From NCBI RefSeq assembly GCF_018588885.1, contig NZ_JAFFIW010000022.1, positions 1-64,000 of the forward strand: a DNA stretch of 64,000 nt, in the 5' to 3' direction. Made by a program: the position numbers and the translations under genes. The notes beneath the pieces are model-generated. The model did not search any database. It was not told the DNA's origin and was given only the letters and a program-made list of their open reading frames with translations. This document shows positions 8,765 to 17,332 of the stretch, piece by piece. Within the stretch, counting starts at the first letter, position 1; every line of letters begins with the position of its first letter. Origin of the DNA: Mesorhizobium sp. dw_380 (GTDB lineage: Bacteria > Pseudomonadota > Alphaproteobacteria > Rhizobiales > Rhizobiaceae).

Positions 8765-9061
8765 TCAGCGACGAGGCCGTGACCAGCCTATGCGGTCCGA
8801 AGCTTCTTCTGCCCCAGGGGAATTGCGGCCAGTGTGTTGTCTATCTTCGTGTTGTCTATCTTCGTCACGTCTTTCGATCTGATAGGTCAGCCATCGGCAG
8901 AACATGCCGGCAACCGACATGACGGCGCCGACAAGCAGGCAGGTAGCCAACAGCGGGCTTTTTGAAGCGTTTGACCAACTGACGATGCCCAGCAGGACAA
9001 CGCTCAGGGTTGAAATCAAATAACCCACGCCCTTGAGCAGGTGCAAAGACGCTTTTGTCAC
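8765..9061 (-). CDS. Small membrane protein of unknown function
   Basis: 98 residues from a GTG at 9061 with GAGGAG nine bases upstream. Two membrane segments (about 8-27 and 36-56) are followed by a charged tail. The tail contains a perfect tandem duplication of a 15-base unit (8834-8848 and 8849-8863) that encodes the repeated EDRQH. The conserved part appears to be residues 1-66; the tail may be variable. No function can be assigned. Confidence 0.55.
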   Translation of the reverse strand: MTKASLHLLKGVGYLISTLSVVLLGIVSWSNASKSPLLATCLLVGAVMSVAGMFCRWLTYQIERRDEDRQHEDRQHTGRNSPGAEEASDRIGWSRPRR

Positions 9062-9199
9062 GGCCTGAATCTCCTCGGCCTGTTCTCAGGAACATTCATT
9101 GTGCCTTGGAGTTCCGTCCCGAACGACGCGCAGACCCCGACAGAGGCATCTCATGCCTGAAGGCCTTGGCCGCCCGTATGCGGAAGTGAAGCTGCTCGT

Positions 9200-10225
9200 T
9201 CAGCTCGATCGAGCAGCTTCAGCCTGCGGCGGACTTGGCTCGATCCCCAGCCGCGTCCGCCCAAGGAAGGACGCCAGCGGATAGAAAGCCAGCGTCTGTT
9301 CCTCGCAGGTCACCGCGACGACGCTGCTCGACCGGTCGATATCGAGGCCCTTCGGCCCGCCTTCCTCGGGGCTGGCCCTGCCGCGCAGGAAGGTGCCTTC
9401 GTCGAGCACGGCAATCGAGCGCGCCGGCGCGCGATCCCCGCTCCAATCGCCGTCGCTGTCATAGACATGCACCATCTGGCTGCCCGCGTCGGCGACGAGC
9501 ATGTGCCGATCATCCGCGGCAAAGCGCACGCCATGCGGATAGCCGGCGTGCTGCAAGACGCCGACGGGTTCGGTATCAGGCCCGAGCGAGGCGGACATCC
9601 GGTAGAGTTTCACGTCCTTGGTGCCGTGGCTGCTGACCGCGATCCATCGGCCGTCATGGCTGAGCGCTATGCCGTCCGGGATATCGAGACCCCGCTCCAG
9701 CAGCCGCTGGTTGCTTGTTGCGCGATAGCCAAGCCACCGGTTGACCACATGCCGGGTGACCAGATGCGTGTAGTTGTTGCAGACCAGCAGGCTGACGCGG
9801 CCGCGCGACTCGAGCCTGACGGCAATCGAACCCGGCGAATTCAATTTGCAAGGCCGCCTGCCCCGGACCCGGCGAATGGCTGCGATCTGGCGACTTTGGC
9901 CGGCCGGTTCTTCGTGTGGCAGGGTAAATATCGCCACCAGCCCGTCGCGGTTGGCGATCGCCAGCGTGCGGTCATCGATGAAATCCAGGCCATGGACTTC
10001 GCCCATGTTGTCGGACCTCAGCTCCATGAAATCGTGGATCGTGACATTGGGACCATCAGGTCCAGCCGCGACGTCGATGCGCAGGATCAGGCAGCGCTTG
10101 CGCGCATAGCCGGCAATCGCCAGCAATCGATTGTCAGGCGAAAAGCGCAGGTCTTCCGTGCGTCCGATCCCCGAAAGCGCCGCCCGCACAGCTTCGCTGG
10201 CCTTGAAGTCGATCCTGGGTATCAT
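9200..10225 (-). CDS. Beta-propeller (WD40/YVTN-like) protein
   Basis: 341 residues from the ATG at 10225; the frame runs to 10405 but the extra N-terminus is not protein-like. Repeated blade motifs are visible: LRFSPDNRLLAIAGYARKRC, GLDFIDDRTLAIANRDGLVA, GIALSHDGRWIAVSSHGTKD, GVRFAADDRHMLVADAGSQM. No signal peptide is seen from this start. The role is unknown; such proteins serve as binding scaffolds or lactonase-like enzymes. It lies just downstream of a truncated frame at 10345-10680. Confidence 0.7.
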   Translation of the reverse strand: MIPRIDFKASEAVRAALSGIGRTEDLRFSPDNRLLAIAGYARKRCLILRIDVAAGPDGPNVTIHDFMELRSDNMGEVHGLDFIDDRTLAIANRDGLVAIFTLPHEEPAGQSRQIAAIRRVRGRRPCKLNSPGSIAVRLESRGRVSLLVCNNYTHLVTRHVVNRWLGYRATSNQRLLERGLDIPDGIALSHDGRWIAVSSHGTKDVKLYRMSASLGPDTEPVGVLQHAGYPHGVRFAADDRHMLVADAGSQMVHVYDSDGDWSGDRAPARSIAVLDEGTFLRGRASPEEGGPKGLDIDRSSSVVAVTCEEQTLAFYPLASFLGRTRLGIEPSPPQAEAARSS

Positions 10226-10344
10226 TTGCGATCCCAGGGATCGAACCGCGGGATGGATTGAGATTTGTCCTGCTGCCCTCGGCTCATTGGCGACTGTTTG
10301 CCTCGCTTTGATGTTGCCGACCAAGCTCGATGCGCCTTCGACGG

Positions 10345-10680
10345 TCAAGCAGAATGCGGTTTCTGGCTGGTGAACATCAGGTCCAAGCGACGTGATGACC
10401 CCCATTTTTCAGATCGGCGCACGAGATGTATCTGCCACTCGATCACATCAGGCCGGTTGAAGGCCACGGTGGCGACGACGGCGTTGCGGAATGCCTGTTG
10501 CCGTCCCTGCAATTCGCTTACCGGCGCGGATGTCCTCAGGAAGCGAAATGTGCGCCAGTGATAGCGCAGCAGCGCTTCCCGCCTTGGCGACCTGTTCAGC
10601 CGCTCCCATTCCGCAACGGTGATCCTGGGCAGATCGTCGCCCCCCGGCGCGTCGCAAGCCCCCATGTCGCGCTCCTGCAT
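10345..10680 (-). pseudogene. Truncated N-terminal fragment, possibly glycosyltransferase-like
   Basis: A 111-codon frame whose first 85 residues look protein-like (ITVAEWERLNRSPRREALLR and VVATVAFNRPDVIEWQIHLV). The second segment resembles the first strand and helix of a GT-A glycosyltransferase, a weak recollection only. It then ends abruptly in non-conserved residues. It is probably the 5' stump of a gene cut off by deletion next to the propeller gene. Confidence 0.35.
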
Positions 10681-10690
10681 CCGCCAATCA

Positions 10691-10734
10691 CTAAAGCGCG
10701 TCGCGTCTAATCGGACCCACGCGACGCGCTTTAG
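10691..10734. repeat. 16-bp-arm palindromic repeat
   Basis: The arms CTAAAGCGCGTCGCGT (10691-10706) and ACGCGACGCGCTTTAG (10719-10734) are exact reverse complements with a 12-base loop. I recall this sequence type as a common intergenic palindrome of Mesorhizobium genomes. It lies at the 5' side of the truncated gene, so it is not an obvious terminator for it. Confidence 0.7.
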
Positions 10735-10811
10735 TTCTCTAGTTTATGCATGTCGCTGTCCAAACCGAGGTAACTTTTAGGCGGCATGCATTAAAGCAAT
10801 TCCTGGCAAGC

Positions 10812-10958
10812 TCAGTTCTGCTGGATCGAAATGCCCTTGTCGTCGATCTTGAGTTCGACGCCTTTCGGCTTCGTCTGCTCGCGGTAGACATAGATGCCAA
10901 GCGCAATGACCACGACGACGAGCGCGCCGATGATGAGATAGAGCGTATTCTGCTTCAT
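10812..10958 (-). CDS. 48-residue single-pass membrane protein
   Basis: A short gene: ATG at 10958 with GGGAG six bases upstream, stop at 10812. The product starts MKQNTLYLIIGALVVVVIAL, a single membrane anchor at about 6-25, followed by a charged tail ending DDKGISIQQN. The strong ribosome binding site and clean N-in anchor support it. I recall similar short proteins in rhizobia but no known function. It may be co-transcribed after the YeaQ-like gene just upstream. Confidence 0.75.
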   Translation of the reverse strand: MKQNTLYLIIGALVVVVIALGIYVYREQTKPKGVELKIDDKGISIQQN

Positions 10959-10986
10959 GGCGCGCTCCCTTTTCGGTTGTCGAGCC

Positions 10987-11241
10987 TCACGCTCGCTTCA
11001 GAACCCTGACCAGCACCAAAAGGATGATGGCGCCGATCGTGGCGTGGACGATGGAAGCGATGACGCCGCCGCCGATGGAGAAGCCGATCCGCGGGAAAAG
11101 CCAGCCGGCAATGAATGCGCCGATGATGCCGACGATGATGTTGCCGATCAGCCCGAAGCCGAAGCCGGAAACAATGAGACCGGCAAGCCAGCCGGCAATC
11201 GCACCGATGATGATGAAGACGAGCAGGCTTTCGACGCCCAT
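10987..11241 (-). CDS. GlsB/YeaQ/YmgE-family stress membrane protein
   Basis: 84 residues, almost all hydrophobic, with the family pattern IIIGAIAGWLAGLIVSGFGF, GNIIVGIIGAFIAGWLFP, and a last helix at about 62-81. These transglycosylase-associated-type proteins are small inner-membrane proteins linked to envelope and acid stress; the biochemical role is not known. The start at 11241 has a GGAGG-like site (revcomp of CCCTCC) upstream. The 48-residue membrane protein follows 28 bases downstream. Confidence 0.9.
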   Translation of the reverse strand: MGVESLLVFIIIGAIAGWLAGLIVSGFGFGLIGNIIVGIIGAFIAGWLFPRIGFSIGGGVIASIVHATIGAIILLVLVRVLKRA

Positions 11242-11349
11242 GACGATTCCCTCCGAAGAGGAGCACGATTGCGCAGCGGAAGGCTCCGAATCGGCCCCGA
11301 TATCAAGGGCTTCAGGCTATTCGAAAGCAGCAAGCCCCGCCAGCGGCGC

Positions 11350-11553
11350 TCATTGATCGTCGTCGTCGCTGGCGGCGGGCCGCCAACTGGTCGGCTCGAC
11401 CTTCTTTTGCGTGTGGCTGTCGGTGTAGACCCACCAGCCGTCGTCACGGTATTGGGCGATGGATTCGTTGAGGACGCCGTCGCTGTCCTTCCAGGTGACG
11501 GTGACCTTGGAGCCGTCGGTCGGCGCGGTCGATATCGGCTTCCTGTCAGCCAT
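11350..11553 (-). CDS. Small conserved hypothetical protein
   Basis: 67 residues, soluble and acidic at the C-terminus (ASDDDDQ), with an aromatic-rich core (YRDDGWWVYTDSHTQKKVEP). The start at 11553 has GGGAGGA upstream. The N-terminal KPISTAPTDGSKVTVTWKD pattern recalls small DUF551-like proteins of phage and rhizobial origin, but I cannot assign a function. It sits alone between nrnC and the YeaQ-like gene. Confidence 0.7.
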   Translation of the reverse strand: MADRKPISTAPTDGSKVTVTWKDSDGVLNESIAQYRDDGWWVYTDSHTQKKVEPTSWRPAASDDDDQ

Positions 11554-11633
11554 GTCATCCTCCCTTTTCGACTGACGAATGCGACTGCCGGCATCCGGTT
11601 CCCGACCGGCCGTCGCGGACCGTCATCAGGCCA

Positions 11634-12254
11634 TCAGCTATGGGCGAAGATATCCTCCTCGCCCCAGCCCATCAGGTCAAGCTTGGCCCGCGTCGGCAGG
11701 AAGCGGAAGCAGGCATCGGCTTCCTTTGTGCGTCCTTCGCGCGCCAGCCGCCCGGCCAGCACGTCGCGCAGCCGGTGCAGATAGAGCACATCGGAGGCGG
11801 CATATTCGAGCTGCTCGGGCGACAGCGTTTCGGCCGCCCAGTCCGACGATTGCTGCGCCTTGGACAGGCCGATGCCGAGAAGCTCGAAGCAGATGTCCTT
11901 CAGCCCGTGCCGGTCGGTATAGGTGCGGGTCAGCCGCGAGGCGATCTTGGTGCAGAACACCGGCTCGGGCATCACGCCAAACGCGTTGTAGAGCACGGCG
12001 AGATCGAAGCGTCCGTAGTGGAACAGCTTGGTTATGCTGCGGTTCCTCAGCAGGCTGACGAGGTTCGGCGCCTTCTTCTGGCCCGGTGCGATCTGGATGA
12101 CATCGGCGCTGCCGTCGCCGGGCGAAATCTGCACCACGCAGAGCCGGTCGCGATGCGGGTTGAGGCCCAGGGTTTCCGTGTCGATGGCCACCGCTCCGAC
12201 ATTGTAATGCATGAGGTCGGGCAGATCATGCTTATGGAAACGGATGTCGGCCAT
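11634..12254 (-). CDS. nrnC: NrnC, RNase D-like DEDDy 3'-5' exoribonuclease
   Basis: 206 residues, the single-domain RNase D-like type of alphaproteobacteria that acts as oligoribonuclease (nanoRNase), degrading very short RNAs in the cytoplasm. The catalytic set is complete: D25 and E27 in DTETLG, D84 in HYGRFD, Y151 and D155 in YAASDVLYL. The HRDC domains of true RNase D are absent, fitting NrnC. It is likely monocistronic. The M20 peptidase gene follows it on the same strand's upstream side with about 78 bases between them. Confidence 0.92.
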   Translation of the reverse strand: MADIRFHKHDLPDLMHYNVGAVAIDTETLGLNPHRDRLCVVQISPGDGSADVIQIAPGQKKAPNLVSLLRNRSITKLFHYGRFDLAVLYNAFGVMPEPVFCTKIASRLTRTYTDRHGLKDICFELLGIGLSKAQQSSDWAAETLSPEQLEYAASDVLYLHRLRDVLAGRLAREGRTKEADACFRFLPTRAKLDLMGWGEEDIFAHS

Positions 12255-12332
12255 TGTCTTCTCCGGTCGCGGCGTTACCCGTCCTCGCCGCGATCCGCTG
12301 AAAAATCAACAAGAAAACGTGTTTTCCGCCGC

Positions 12333-13718
12333 TCAGCGCGTCAGCGCATCCAGAATGCGTGCCCAGGAGCGCTGGCCCTTGTGGAAGGAGCTGAGCTCGT
12401 ATTTCTCGTTGGGCGAGTGGATGCGGTCGTCGTCGAGGCCGAATCCGACCAGCAGCGATTCCATGCCGAGATAGGTCTGGAAATCGCCCACCACGGGAAT
12501 GGAACCGCCGCTGCCGGTCGTCACCGCGGGCTTCGGCCATTCGTCGGAGAGCGCGGTCTTTGCCTTGGCGAGGAACGGCGAGTCGTAGGAAAGCTGGATT
12601 GCCGGCGAACCGCCATGCGCATGGAATTCGAGCGAACAGTCGGCCGGAATACGCTCCTCGACGAATTTGCGGAAGGCAGCGCGGATCTTCTGGGGATCCT
12701 GCTTGTGGACGAGGCGGAACGACACTTTCGCCGATGCCTCCGCGGCGATCACCGTCTTGAATCCCTTGCCGGTATAGCCGCCAATGATGCCGTTGAACTC
12801 GGCCGTCGGCCGCGCCCAGGTCAGTTCCAGCACCGAACGGCCCTTTTCGCCCGACGGGATCGAGAGGCCGACAGGCCCGAGGAACGTCTCGGCCGTCTCG
12901 CCAAGCGCCTCCCAGGATTTCAGCACCTGCGTCGGCGTCTCCTCGACGCCGTCATAAAACCCCGGAATGGTGATATGGCCGTCCTTGTCGTGGATGTCAG
13001 CCAGCACCTTGGCGAGGATGCGGATCGGGTTGGCGGCGGCCCCGCCATAGAGGCCCGAATGCAGGTCGCGGTCGGCGGCCTTGACCGTGATCTCCTCGCC
13101 AACCATTCCGCGCAGCCCGACACAGATCGACGGCGTGTCGCGATCCCACATGCCGGTATCGCAGACCAGTGCGAAGTCGGCCTTGAGTTCTTCGGCATTG
13201 GCTTCGAGGAACGGCTTCAGCGAGGGCGAGCCGGACTCCTCCTCGCCCTCGAACAGGATGGTGATGCTGCACGGCAGGCTGCCATGCACCTGCTTCCAGG
13301 CCCGGCACGCCTCGACAAAGGTCATCAGCTGGCCCTTGTCATCGGCCGAGCCGCGCCCTGATATCACCTTGTGGTCGGGCTCGACCTCCTTGATCGCAGG
13401 CGCGAACGGATCGTTTTCCCACAATTCGATCGGGTCGACCGGCTGCACGTCATAGTGGCCGTAGAACAGCACATGCGGCGCGCCGGCCGGCCCGTCATGA
13501 TGCGCAACCACCATCGGATGGCCTGGCGTGTCGCGCACGCCGGCGTCGAAGCCGATCAGCTTGAGTTCCGCCACCAGCCATTCCGCCGCCTTGCGGCAGT
13601 CGGCGGCAAAGGCCGGATCGGTTGAGATCGACTTGATCCTGAGCAAGCCGAACAGCCGCTCCAGGCTTGCGTCGAGATTCTGGTCGAGACGGTCGAGGAC
13701 GGGGGAAACTGCGGACAT
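12333..13718 (-). CDS. M20-family metallopeptidase (dipeptidase)
   Basis: 461 residues from the ATG at 13718; the longer frame to 13814 is not conserved-looking. The dinuclear zinc motifs of the M20/ArgE/DapE family are present: LFYGHYDVQPVDP, GRGSADDKGQ and FEGEEESGSPSL, followed by the dimerisation domain and the final GGSIPVVGDF. Such enzymes cleave dipeptides or N-acyl amino acids in the cytoplasm. Length and motif spacing match the M20 dipeptidase branch. Confidence 0.88.
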   Translation of the reverse strand: MSAVSPVLDRLDQNLDASLERLFGLLRIKSISTDPAFAADCRKAAEWLVAELKLIGFDAGVRDTPGHPMVVAHHDGPAGAPHVLFYGHYDVQPVDPIELWENDPFAPAIKEVEPDHKVISGRGSADDKGQLMTFVEACRAWKQVHGSLPCSITILFEGEEESGSPSLKPFLEANAEELKADFALVCDTGMWDRDTPSICVGLRGMVGEEITVKAADRDLHSGLYGGAAANPIRILAKVLADIHDKDGHITIPGFYDGVEETPTQVLKSWEALGETAETFLGPVGLSIPSGEKGRSVLELTWARPTAEFNGIIGGYTGKGFKTVIAAEASAKVSFRLVHKQDPQKIRAAFRKFVEERIPADCSLEFHAHGGSPAIQLSYDSPFLAKAKTALSDEWPKPAVTTGSGGSIPVVGDFQTYLGMESLLVGFGLDDDRIHSPNEKYELSSFHKGQRSWARILDALTR

Positions 13719-13827
13719 TTGGGGAGCCTTTCGATTCAGAGCCGGAACCGTAAAGGCAGCGCGGCGAAACGAAAAGCCCGGGACCATTGGACCACGATGC
13801 GAGACGGCCACCATGGGCCAAAAAAAT

Positions 13828-13858
13828 GCCGCCGTGGTGGAGGGGGAACCACGGCGGC
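13828..13858 (-). terminator. Intrinsic terminator-like hairpin
   Basis: Exact 11-base arms GCCGCCGTGGT (13828-13838) and ACCACGGCGGC (13848-13858). On the minus strand the stem is followed by a run of Ts (ATTTTTTTGG), a better tail than the plus-strand CTTTTA. It lies upstream of the M20 gene, so on the minus strand it would end a transcript from 13860-14090, where no gene is visible. Confidence 0.55.
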
Positions 13859-14010
13859 CTTTTACTCGAAACGTTGCGGCAGCCCGGAGAGGGGGGATAG
13901 GCTGCCGCAGTTGTCCGGGATAGGCGGGGGACGGGCCTTGCTCCGGACTTCGGCGAAAATTGCCGATGACGTGTATTTGGGTCCGTGAACGTGGCGATTC
14001 AAGGGCACCA

Positions 14011-14030
14011 ACGTTACACTTTTGTAACGT
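14011..14030. promoter_or_regulatory. Perfect 20-base inverted repeat upstream of polA
   Basis: The arms ACGTTACA and TGTAACGT flank CTTT. The site lies 111 bases before the polA start, which suits a regulator binding site. I cannot name the protein. Confidence 0.45.
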
Positions 14031-14140
14031 GACCGTGAGCGGGCCTGTCTAACCCCGATCTGTCAGGGTGTTGACGGAACCGATAGCTGGCGATGTCTTT
14101 GGCATGGACCAAGCCATCGCGCCGCGCTATCCCTGCCGGC

Positions 14141-17092
14141 ATGAAAAAAGGCGATCATCTCTTCCTTGTCGACGGCTCCGGCTACATCTTCCGAGCCTAT
14201 CACGCACTGCCACCGCTGACCCGCAAGTCCGACGGCTTGCCGGTCGGTGCCGTTTCCGGTTTCTGCAACATGCTGTGGAAGCTGATGCAGGATGCCCGCA
14301 ACACCGATGTAGGCATTGTGCCGACGCATTTCGCGGTCATCTTCGACTATTCCTCGAAAACCTTCCGCAACGATCTCTACCCCGAATACAAGGCCAACCG
14401 TTCGGCGCCGCCCGAGGATTTGATCCCGCAGTTCGGCCTGATCCGCCAGGCGACCAAGGCGTTCAACCTTCCTTGCATAGAGATGGAAGGCTTCGAGGCC
14501 GACGATCTCATCGCCACCTATTGCCGGCTGGCCTGCGAGGCCGGCGGCGACACCACCATCATCTCCTCCGACAAGGACCTGATGCAGCTGGTCGGCGACA
14601 CGGTCGGCATGTACGACCCGATGAAGGATCGCCAGATCGGCATCCCCGAGGTCGTCGAGAAATGGGGCGTGCCACCGGAGAAGATGGTCGATCTGCAGGC
14701 GCTGACCGGCGACTCCGTCGACAATGTTCCCGGCGTGCCCGGCATTGGGCCGAAGACGGCGGCGCAGCTGCTCGAGCAGTTCGGCGACCTTGACGGACTT
14801 CTGGCCCGCGCCGGCGAGATCAAACAGGACAAGAGGCGGGAATCGATCATCGCCAACGCCGACAAGGCCCGCATCTCGCGCCAGCTGGTGACACTGAAGA
14901 ACGACGTGCCAGTGCCCGACGGCTTGGACGATTTCGTCCTCCATGCGCCGGACGGGCCGAAGCTGATCGGTTTCCTCAAAACCATGGAATTCACCTCGCT
15001 GATCCGCCGCGTGGCTGAAGCGACCAGCACGGAGGCCGGCGACGTCCAGGCCGTCGCGGTGACCGTCGAACGCGCCGACAGCGCGCATGGCCCCGATGTC
15101 GGGGCCGGAGCACCACCAGTTGCCCGAAGTGCCGCCGGCACCGAGCCTGACGAGGCTGCCGGGACCGCAGAGAAGTCAAAACAAGGCGACACCCCTTCCC
15201 TGCTCGCAGCGCTGCGGCTGGAGAGTGCGGCCACCCGCAAGATCGACATATCGGCCTATCAATGCATTCGCGACATAGCGACCTTGAAAGCATGGGTCGC
15301 CGAGGCGCGCGAGACTGGCATCGCCGCCTTCGACGTCAGGGCGACGTCAGCCGATCCGATGCAGGCCGAACTGATCGGCTTGGCAATGGCCACGGCACCC
15401 GGCCGCGCCGCCTACGTTCCCCTCGCCCACAAGAGCGGCAACGGCGACCTGCTCGGCGGCGGCGCGCTCGAAAACCAGATACCTCTTCGCGAGGCGCTGG
15501 CGGAGCTGAAACCGCTGCTAGAGGACAAATCGGTCCTCAAGATCGCACAGAACCTGAAATACGATCTGGTCATCATGAGCCGCTACGGCATCGATGTTGC
15601 GCCTTTCGACGACACCATGCTGATCTCCTACGTGCTCGATGCCGGCACCCCCCATGGTCACGGCATGGAGGCGCTTGCCGAAAAATGGCTTGGTCACACC
15701 CCGCTCCAGCTCAAGGACGTGACCGGGTCCGGAAAAAACTCGGTCAGCTTCGACCAGGTCGGCATCGACAAGGCCACCGCCCACGCCGCCGAAGATGCCG
15801 ACGTGACGCTGCGCCTTTGGCTGGTGCTGAAGCCCCGGCTTGCCGCCAAGGGGCTGGTCTCGGTCTATGAGCGGCTGGAGCGGCCGCTGGTGCCGGTGCT
15901 GGCGCGCATGGAACAGCGCGGCATCTCCGTCGACCGGCAGATCCTGTCGCGGCTGTCGGGCGAACTGGCGCAGGGTGCCGCCCGGCTTGAAGAGGAAATC
16001 TACCAGCTCGTCGGCGAGCGCATCAACATCGGCTCGCCGAAGCAGCTCGGCGATATATTGTTCGGCCGCATGGGCCTGCCCGGCGGTTCCAAGACCAAGA
16101 CCGGCCAGTGGTCGACCTCGGCGCAGCTTCTGGAAGACCTCGCCGCCGAAGGCCACGAACTTCCCCGCAAGATCGTCGACTGGCGCCAGCTGACCAAGCT
16201 GAAATCGACCTACACCGATGCGCTGCCCGGCTTCATCCACCCGGACACCAGGCGCGTTCACACCTCCTACGCACTGGCCGCGACGACGACCGGCCGGCTG
16301 TCATCCTCCGACCCGAACCTGCAGAACATCCCGGTGCGCACCGCCGAAGGCCGCAAGATCAGGACCGCCTTCATCGCCGACAAGGGCAACCGGCTGGTCT
16401 CGGCCGACTACAGCCAGATCGAGCTGCGCGTGCTTGCCCATGTCGCCGAGATCCCGCAATTGCGGCAAGCTTTCGCCGACGGCGCCGACATCCATGCCAT
16501 CACCGCCTCGGAAATGTTCAATGTGCCCGTCGAGGGCATGCCATCAGAAGTCCGCCGTCGCGCCAAGGCGATCAATTTCGGCATCATCTACGGCATCTCG
16601 GCCTTCGGCCTCGCCAACCAGCTGTCGATCCCTCGCGAGGAAGCCGGCAACTACATCAAGAAATACTTCGAGCGCTTCCCCGGCATCCGCGACTATATCG
16701 AGGAGACCAAGGCCTATGCCCGCGAGCACGGCTTCGTCGAAACGATCTTCGGCCGCCGCATCCACTATCCCGATATCAGGTCGTCCAATCCCTCGATCCG
16801 CGCGTTCAACGAACGCGCCTCGATCAATGCCCGCCTGCAAGGCACCGCCGCCGACATCATCCGCCGCGCCATGGTGCGCATGGAGGAAGCGCTGGAGAAG
16901 GCGAAGCTGTCAGCCCGCATGCTCCTGCAGGTGCATGACGAACTGATTTTCGAGACGGTCGAGGCGGAAGTCGAGGCAACGATCCCCATCGTACGCCACG
17001 TCATGGAGAACGCGGCGATGCCGGCTGTATCGATGTCGGTGCCGCTGCACGTCGACGCGCGAGCGGCGAACAACTGGGATGAGGCGCATTAG
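14141..17092 (+). CDS. polA: DNA polymerase I
   Basis: 983 residues from the ATG at 14141 (start MKKGDHLFLVDGSGYIFRAY); the frame is open to 14093. It has the N-terminal 5'-3' exonuclease (residues 1-290), a linker, a 3'-5' exonuclease-like domain (about 385-570) and the C-terminal polymerase domain with DYSQIELRVLAH, the RRAKAINFGIIYG helix and the final VHDEL. The exonuclease domain has D398, D475 and D552, but the ExoI glutamate is arginine (FDVRATS) and the ExoIII tyrosine is histidine (HAAEDADVT), so proofreading may be weak or lost. Its role is Okazaki fragment processing and repair synthesis. Confidence 0.95.
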   Translation: MKKGDHLFLVDGSGYIFRAYHALPPLTRKSDGLPVGAVSGFCNMLWKLMQDARNTDVGIVPTHFAVIFDYSSKTFRNDLYPEYKANRSAPPEDLIPQFGLIRQATKAFNLPCIEMEGFEADDLIATYCRLACEAGGDTTIISSDKDLMQLVGDTVGMYDPMKDRQIGIPEVVEKWGVPPEKMVDLQALTGDSVDNVPGVPGIGPKTAAQLLEQFGDLDGLLARAGEIKQDKRRESIIANADKARISRQLVTLKNDVPVPDGLDDFVLHAPDGPKLIGFLKTMEFTSLIRRVAEATSTEAGDVQAVAVTVERADSAHGPDVGAGAPPVARSAAGTEPDEAAGTAEKSKQGDTPSLLAALRLESAATRKIDISAYQCIRDIATLKAWVAEARETGIAAFDVRATSADPMQAELIGLAMATAPGRAAYVPLAHKSGNGDLLGGGALENQIPLREALAELKPLLEDKSVLKIAQNLKYDLVIMSRYGIDVAPFDDTMLISYVLDAGTPHGHGMEALAEKWLGHTPLQLKDVTGSGKNSVSFDQVGIDKATAHAAEDADVTLRLWLVLKPRLAAKGLVSVYERLERPLVPVLARMEQRGISVDRQILSRLSGELAQGAARLEEEIYQLVGERINIGSPKQLGDILFGRMGLPGGSKTKTGQWSTSAQLLEDLAAEGHELPRKIVDWRQLTKLKSTYTDALPGFIHPDTRRVHTSYALAATTTGRLSSSDPNLQNIPVRTAEGRKIRTAFIADKGNRLVSADYSQIELRVLAHVAEIPQLRQAFADGADIHAITASEMFNVPVEGMPSEVRRRAKAINFGIIYGISAFGLANQLSIPREEAGNYIKKYFERFPGIRDYIEETKAYAREHGFVETIFGRRIHYPDIRSSNPSIRAFNERASINARLQGTAADIIRRAMVRMEEALEKAKLSARMLLQVHDELIFETVEAEVEATIPIVRHVMENAAMPAVSMSVPLHVDARAANNWDEAH

Positions 17093-17137
17093 GATTTGAT
17101 GGGGGCGCCCGCGGCGGGCCAGGTCGCGTTCCTTCAC

Positions 17138-17293
17138 ACCCCCCTCTGCCCTGCCGGGCATCTCCCCCGCAAGGGGGGAGATCGGATGTCATTTTTGGTT
17201 TCGCCAATCCCTAACGTTGCAGGAATGAGCGCAGCGCTGGAGCTGCCAATCTCCCCCCTTGCGGGGGAGATGTCCGGCAGGACAGAGGGGGGT
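17138..17293. repeat. RIME-like element with 45-base terminal inverted repeats, copy 1
   Basis: Begins ACCCCCCTCTG and ends CAGAGGGGGGT. The two 45-base ends (17138-17182 and about 17249-17293) are reverse complements with only a few mismatches, each containing its own small hairpin (CTCCCCCGCAAGGGGGGAG). The centre includes GGTTTCGCCA and AACGTTGCAG. A second copy lies at 46068-46221. It sits between the convergent polA and zur ends and could act as a bidirectional terminator. Confidence 0.8.
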
Positions 17294-17332
17294 GCTGTCC
17301 CTGCGGCATCGACGGTTTCTTCACGATTGACT

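Larger units (their letters stand above)
13719..14140. other. 422-base intergenic region with hairpins, no gene
   Basis: No coding frame is supported. It holds a terminator-like hairpin (13828-13858), a second hairpin with 9-base arms GCGGCAGCC and GGCTGCCGC near 13877-13910, and a 20-base palindrome at 14011-14030. The two hairpins read on the minus strand as stem, stem, U-run, which would suit a small RNA, but no promoter is obvious. Confidence 0.4.

Noticed and set aside
10345..10405. Frameshifted single gene joining the truncated frame and the beta-propeller
   Set aside because: The sequence between them is not conserved-looking in either frame, and the propeller has its own plausible start at 10225.
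17104..17330. CRISPR-like array of GC-rich repeats
   Set aside because: The repeats are two inverted ends of one mosaic element, not direct repeats with unique spacers.
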